Shown: positions 63,543 through 64,000 of the stretch, piece after piece
Layout of the letters: each line of letters opens with the position of its first letter
Position numbering within the stretch: the first letter of the stretch is position 1
From: CAZVNZ01 sp964628515
GTDB lineage: Bacteria; Bacillota; Clostridia; Christensenellales; Christensenellaceae
Direction of reading: 5' to 3'
DNA: 64,000 bases
Assembly (NCBI GenBank): GCA_964628515.1
Contig: CAZVNZ010000001.1
Span: 1 to 64,000 of the forward strand
Position numbers and translations under genes: made by a program
Notes under the pieces: model-generated
What the model saw: only the letters and a program-made list of their open reading frames with translations
What the model was told of the DNA's origin: nothing
Databases searched by the model: none

Positions 63543-64000
63543 ATGGATAAAATAAACTGGGGAATAATAGGTACGTCCGGCTTTGCCTACGATGTTGCAA
63601 TACCTGCGCTATCCCAGGCAAATAACGGCAACTTATACGCCATAGCCGGCAGAAGTTTAGAAAAAGCCACCATGTACAAAGAAAAATTCGGCTTTGAAAA
63701 AGCCTTTAGCAGTTACGACGAACTGCTAAAGGACAGCGAGGTGCAGGCGGTGTATATTCCCCTTGCAAACAACGTACATAAGGAGTGGGTAATTAAAGCC
63801 GCCAATATGGGCAAACATATTTTATGCGAAAAACCTATTGCACCAAACGTTGCAGATTATAAGGAAATGGTAAATGCAGCCAATGCCAACAAGGTAGTGC
63901 TTATGGAAGCCTATGCTTATATTCACGCAGAGATTACCAACCATATAAAATCCGCAATAAAGCAAGGTGTAATTGGGGATGTAGCTTTTTTGGAAGGCAG
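63543..64000 (+). CDS. Gfo/Idh/MocA family oxidoreductase (cut off by the window end)
   Basis: The start is complete and the frame is open to the end of the window (152 codons). MDKINWGIIGTSGFAYD shows the Rossmann G-x-G-x-x-G dinucleotide site; VYIPLANNVHKEWVIKA and ILCEKPIAPN are the family's signatures, the latter with the catalytic-lysine EKP. These enzymes oxidise or epimerise sugars with NAD(P). AGGAAAGGAAAAA precedes the ATG at 63543. Probably cotranscribed with the epimerase-like gene. Confidence 0.9.
   Translation, partial: MDKINWGIIGTSGFAYDVAIPALSQANNGNLYAIAGRSLEKATMYKEKFGFEKAFSSYDELLKDSEVQAVYIPLANNVHKEWVIKAANMGKHILCEKPIAPNVADYKEMVNAANANKVVLMEAYAYIHAEITNHIKSAIKQGVIGDVAFLEG

Overview
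The window looks like chromosome of an anaerobic, AT-rich member of the Bacillota, most likely class Clostridia. The reasons are remB-gyrB-gyrA in the Bacillota order, a citramalate synthase (CimA) route to isoleucine, a PepV-type dipeptidase, a sensory [FeFe] hydrogenase with a SpoIIE-type phosphatase, many HD-GYP/GGDEF/EAL proteins, AGGAGG-type ribosome sites and frequent ATA/TTA/CTA codons. I see no phage, CRISPR array or intact insertion sequence.

Layout. 1-5.0 kb, reverse strand: tRNA-Ser(GGA), gyrA, gyrB, remB. 5.0-12.3 kb, forward: a branched-chain amino acid operon (ilvB, ilvN, leuA, cimA, leuC, leuD) behind a sigma-A-type promoter and a complete attenuator made of a 21-residue Ile/Val/Leu-rich leader peptide, a 7-bp antiterminator pairing and a strong terminator. 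leuB, ilvC and ilvD are not here. 12.3-15.3 kb: a cupin regulator, an acyl-CoA synthetase and two overlapping small membrane transporter halves. 15.3-21.9 kb: radC, pepV, a much shortened alaS, mtlD and a small membrane protein. 21.9-25.6 kb, reverse: an HD-GYP protein paired with a degenerate REC/HD-GYP paralogue, a surface protein and prs. 25.8-35.8 kb, forward: a small sirohaem reductase, then cheA-cheW-mcp-cheB-cheR-cheY-cheX and a REC-HD-GYP regulator, with no flagellar gene. 35.8-44.2 kb: a zinc peptidase, a PHP phosphatase, a two-component system, a PepSY lipoprotein, a diguanylate cyclase, and a YheO-type regulator with RidA. 44.3-48.9 kb: a sugar-type ABC transporter without its ATPase, and a PLP-dependent Cys/Met-family enzyme. 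49.5-54.5 kb: a CACHE-GGDEF-EAL protein with a broken GGDEF motif, a thioesterase, a phosphoribosyltransferase, a methyltransferase and a lone receiver. 54.7-59.7 kb: two [2Fe-2S] proteins, a sensory [FeFe] hydrogenase, a SpoIIE-type phosphatase and a TnpB-like protein. 59.7-64 kb: a copper ATPase, a rhodanese lipoprotein, an epimerase-like protein and a cut-off Gfo/Idh/MocA oxidoreductase.

The most interesting signal is at 58.2-59.7 kb. A TnpB-family protein, the RNA-guided nuclease family of IS200/IS605 transposons, has lost two of its three RuvC catalytic acidic residues but kept its zinc ribbon. It starts 11 bases after the phosphatase gene of the sensory hydrogenase operon and is followed by a structured, terminator-ended non-coding stretch. 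No TnpA or transposon end is visible. This resembles the domesticated, nuclease-dead TnpB repressors (TldR) known from other contexts; coupling to a hydrogen-sensing operon would be new as far as I know.

A second signal is a family of structured intergenic repeats. There is one 102-bp copy before mtlD, three exact tandem copies before a methyltransferase, and two 87-bp variant copies plus a decayed third before an OmpR-type regulator. At all three loci the element lies just upstream of the gene in the same orientation, and its 3' end carries a -35-like TTGACA/CTGACA. Much of the rest is signal transduction: hydrogen sensing, chemosensory phosphorelay and cyclic-di-GMP turnover.
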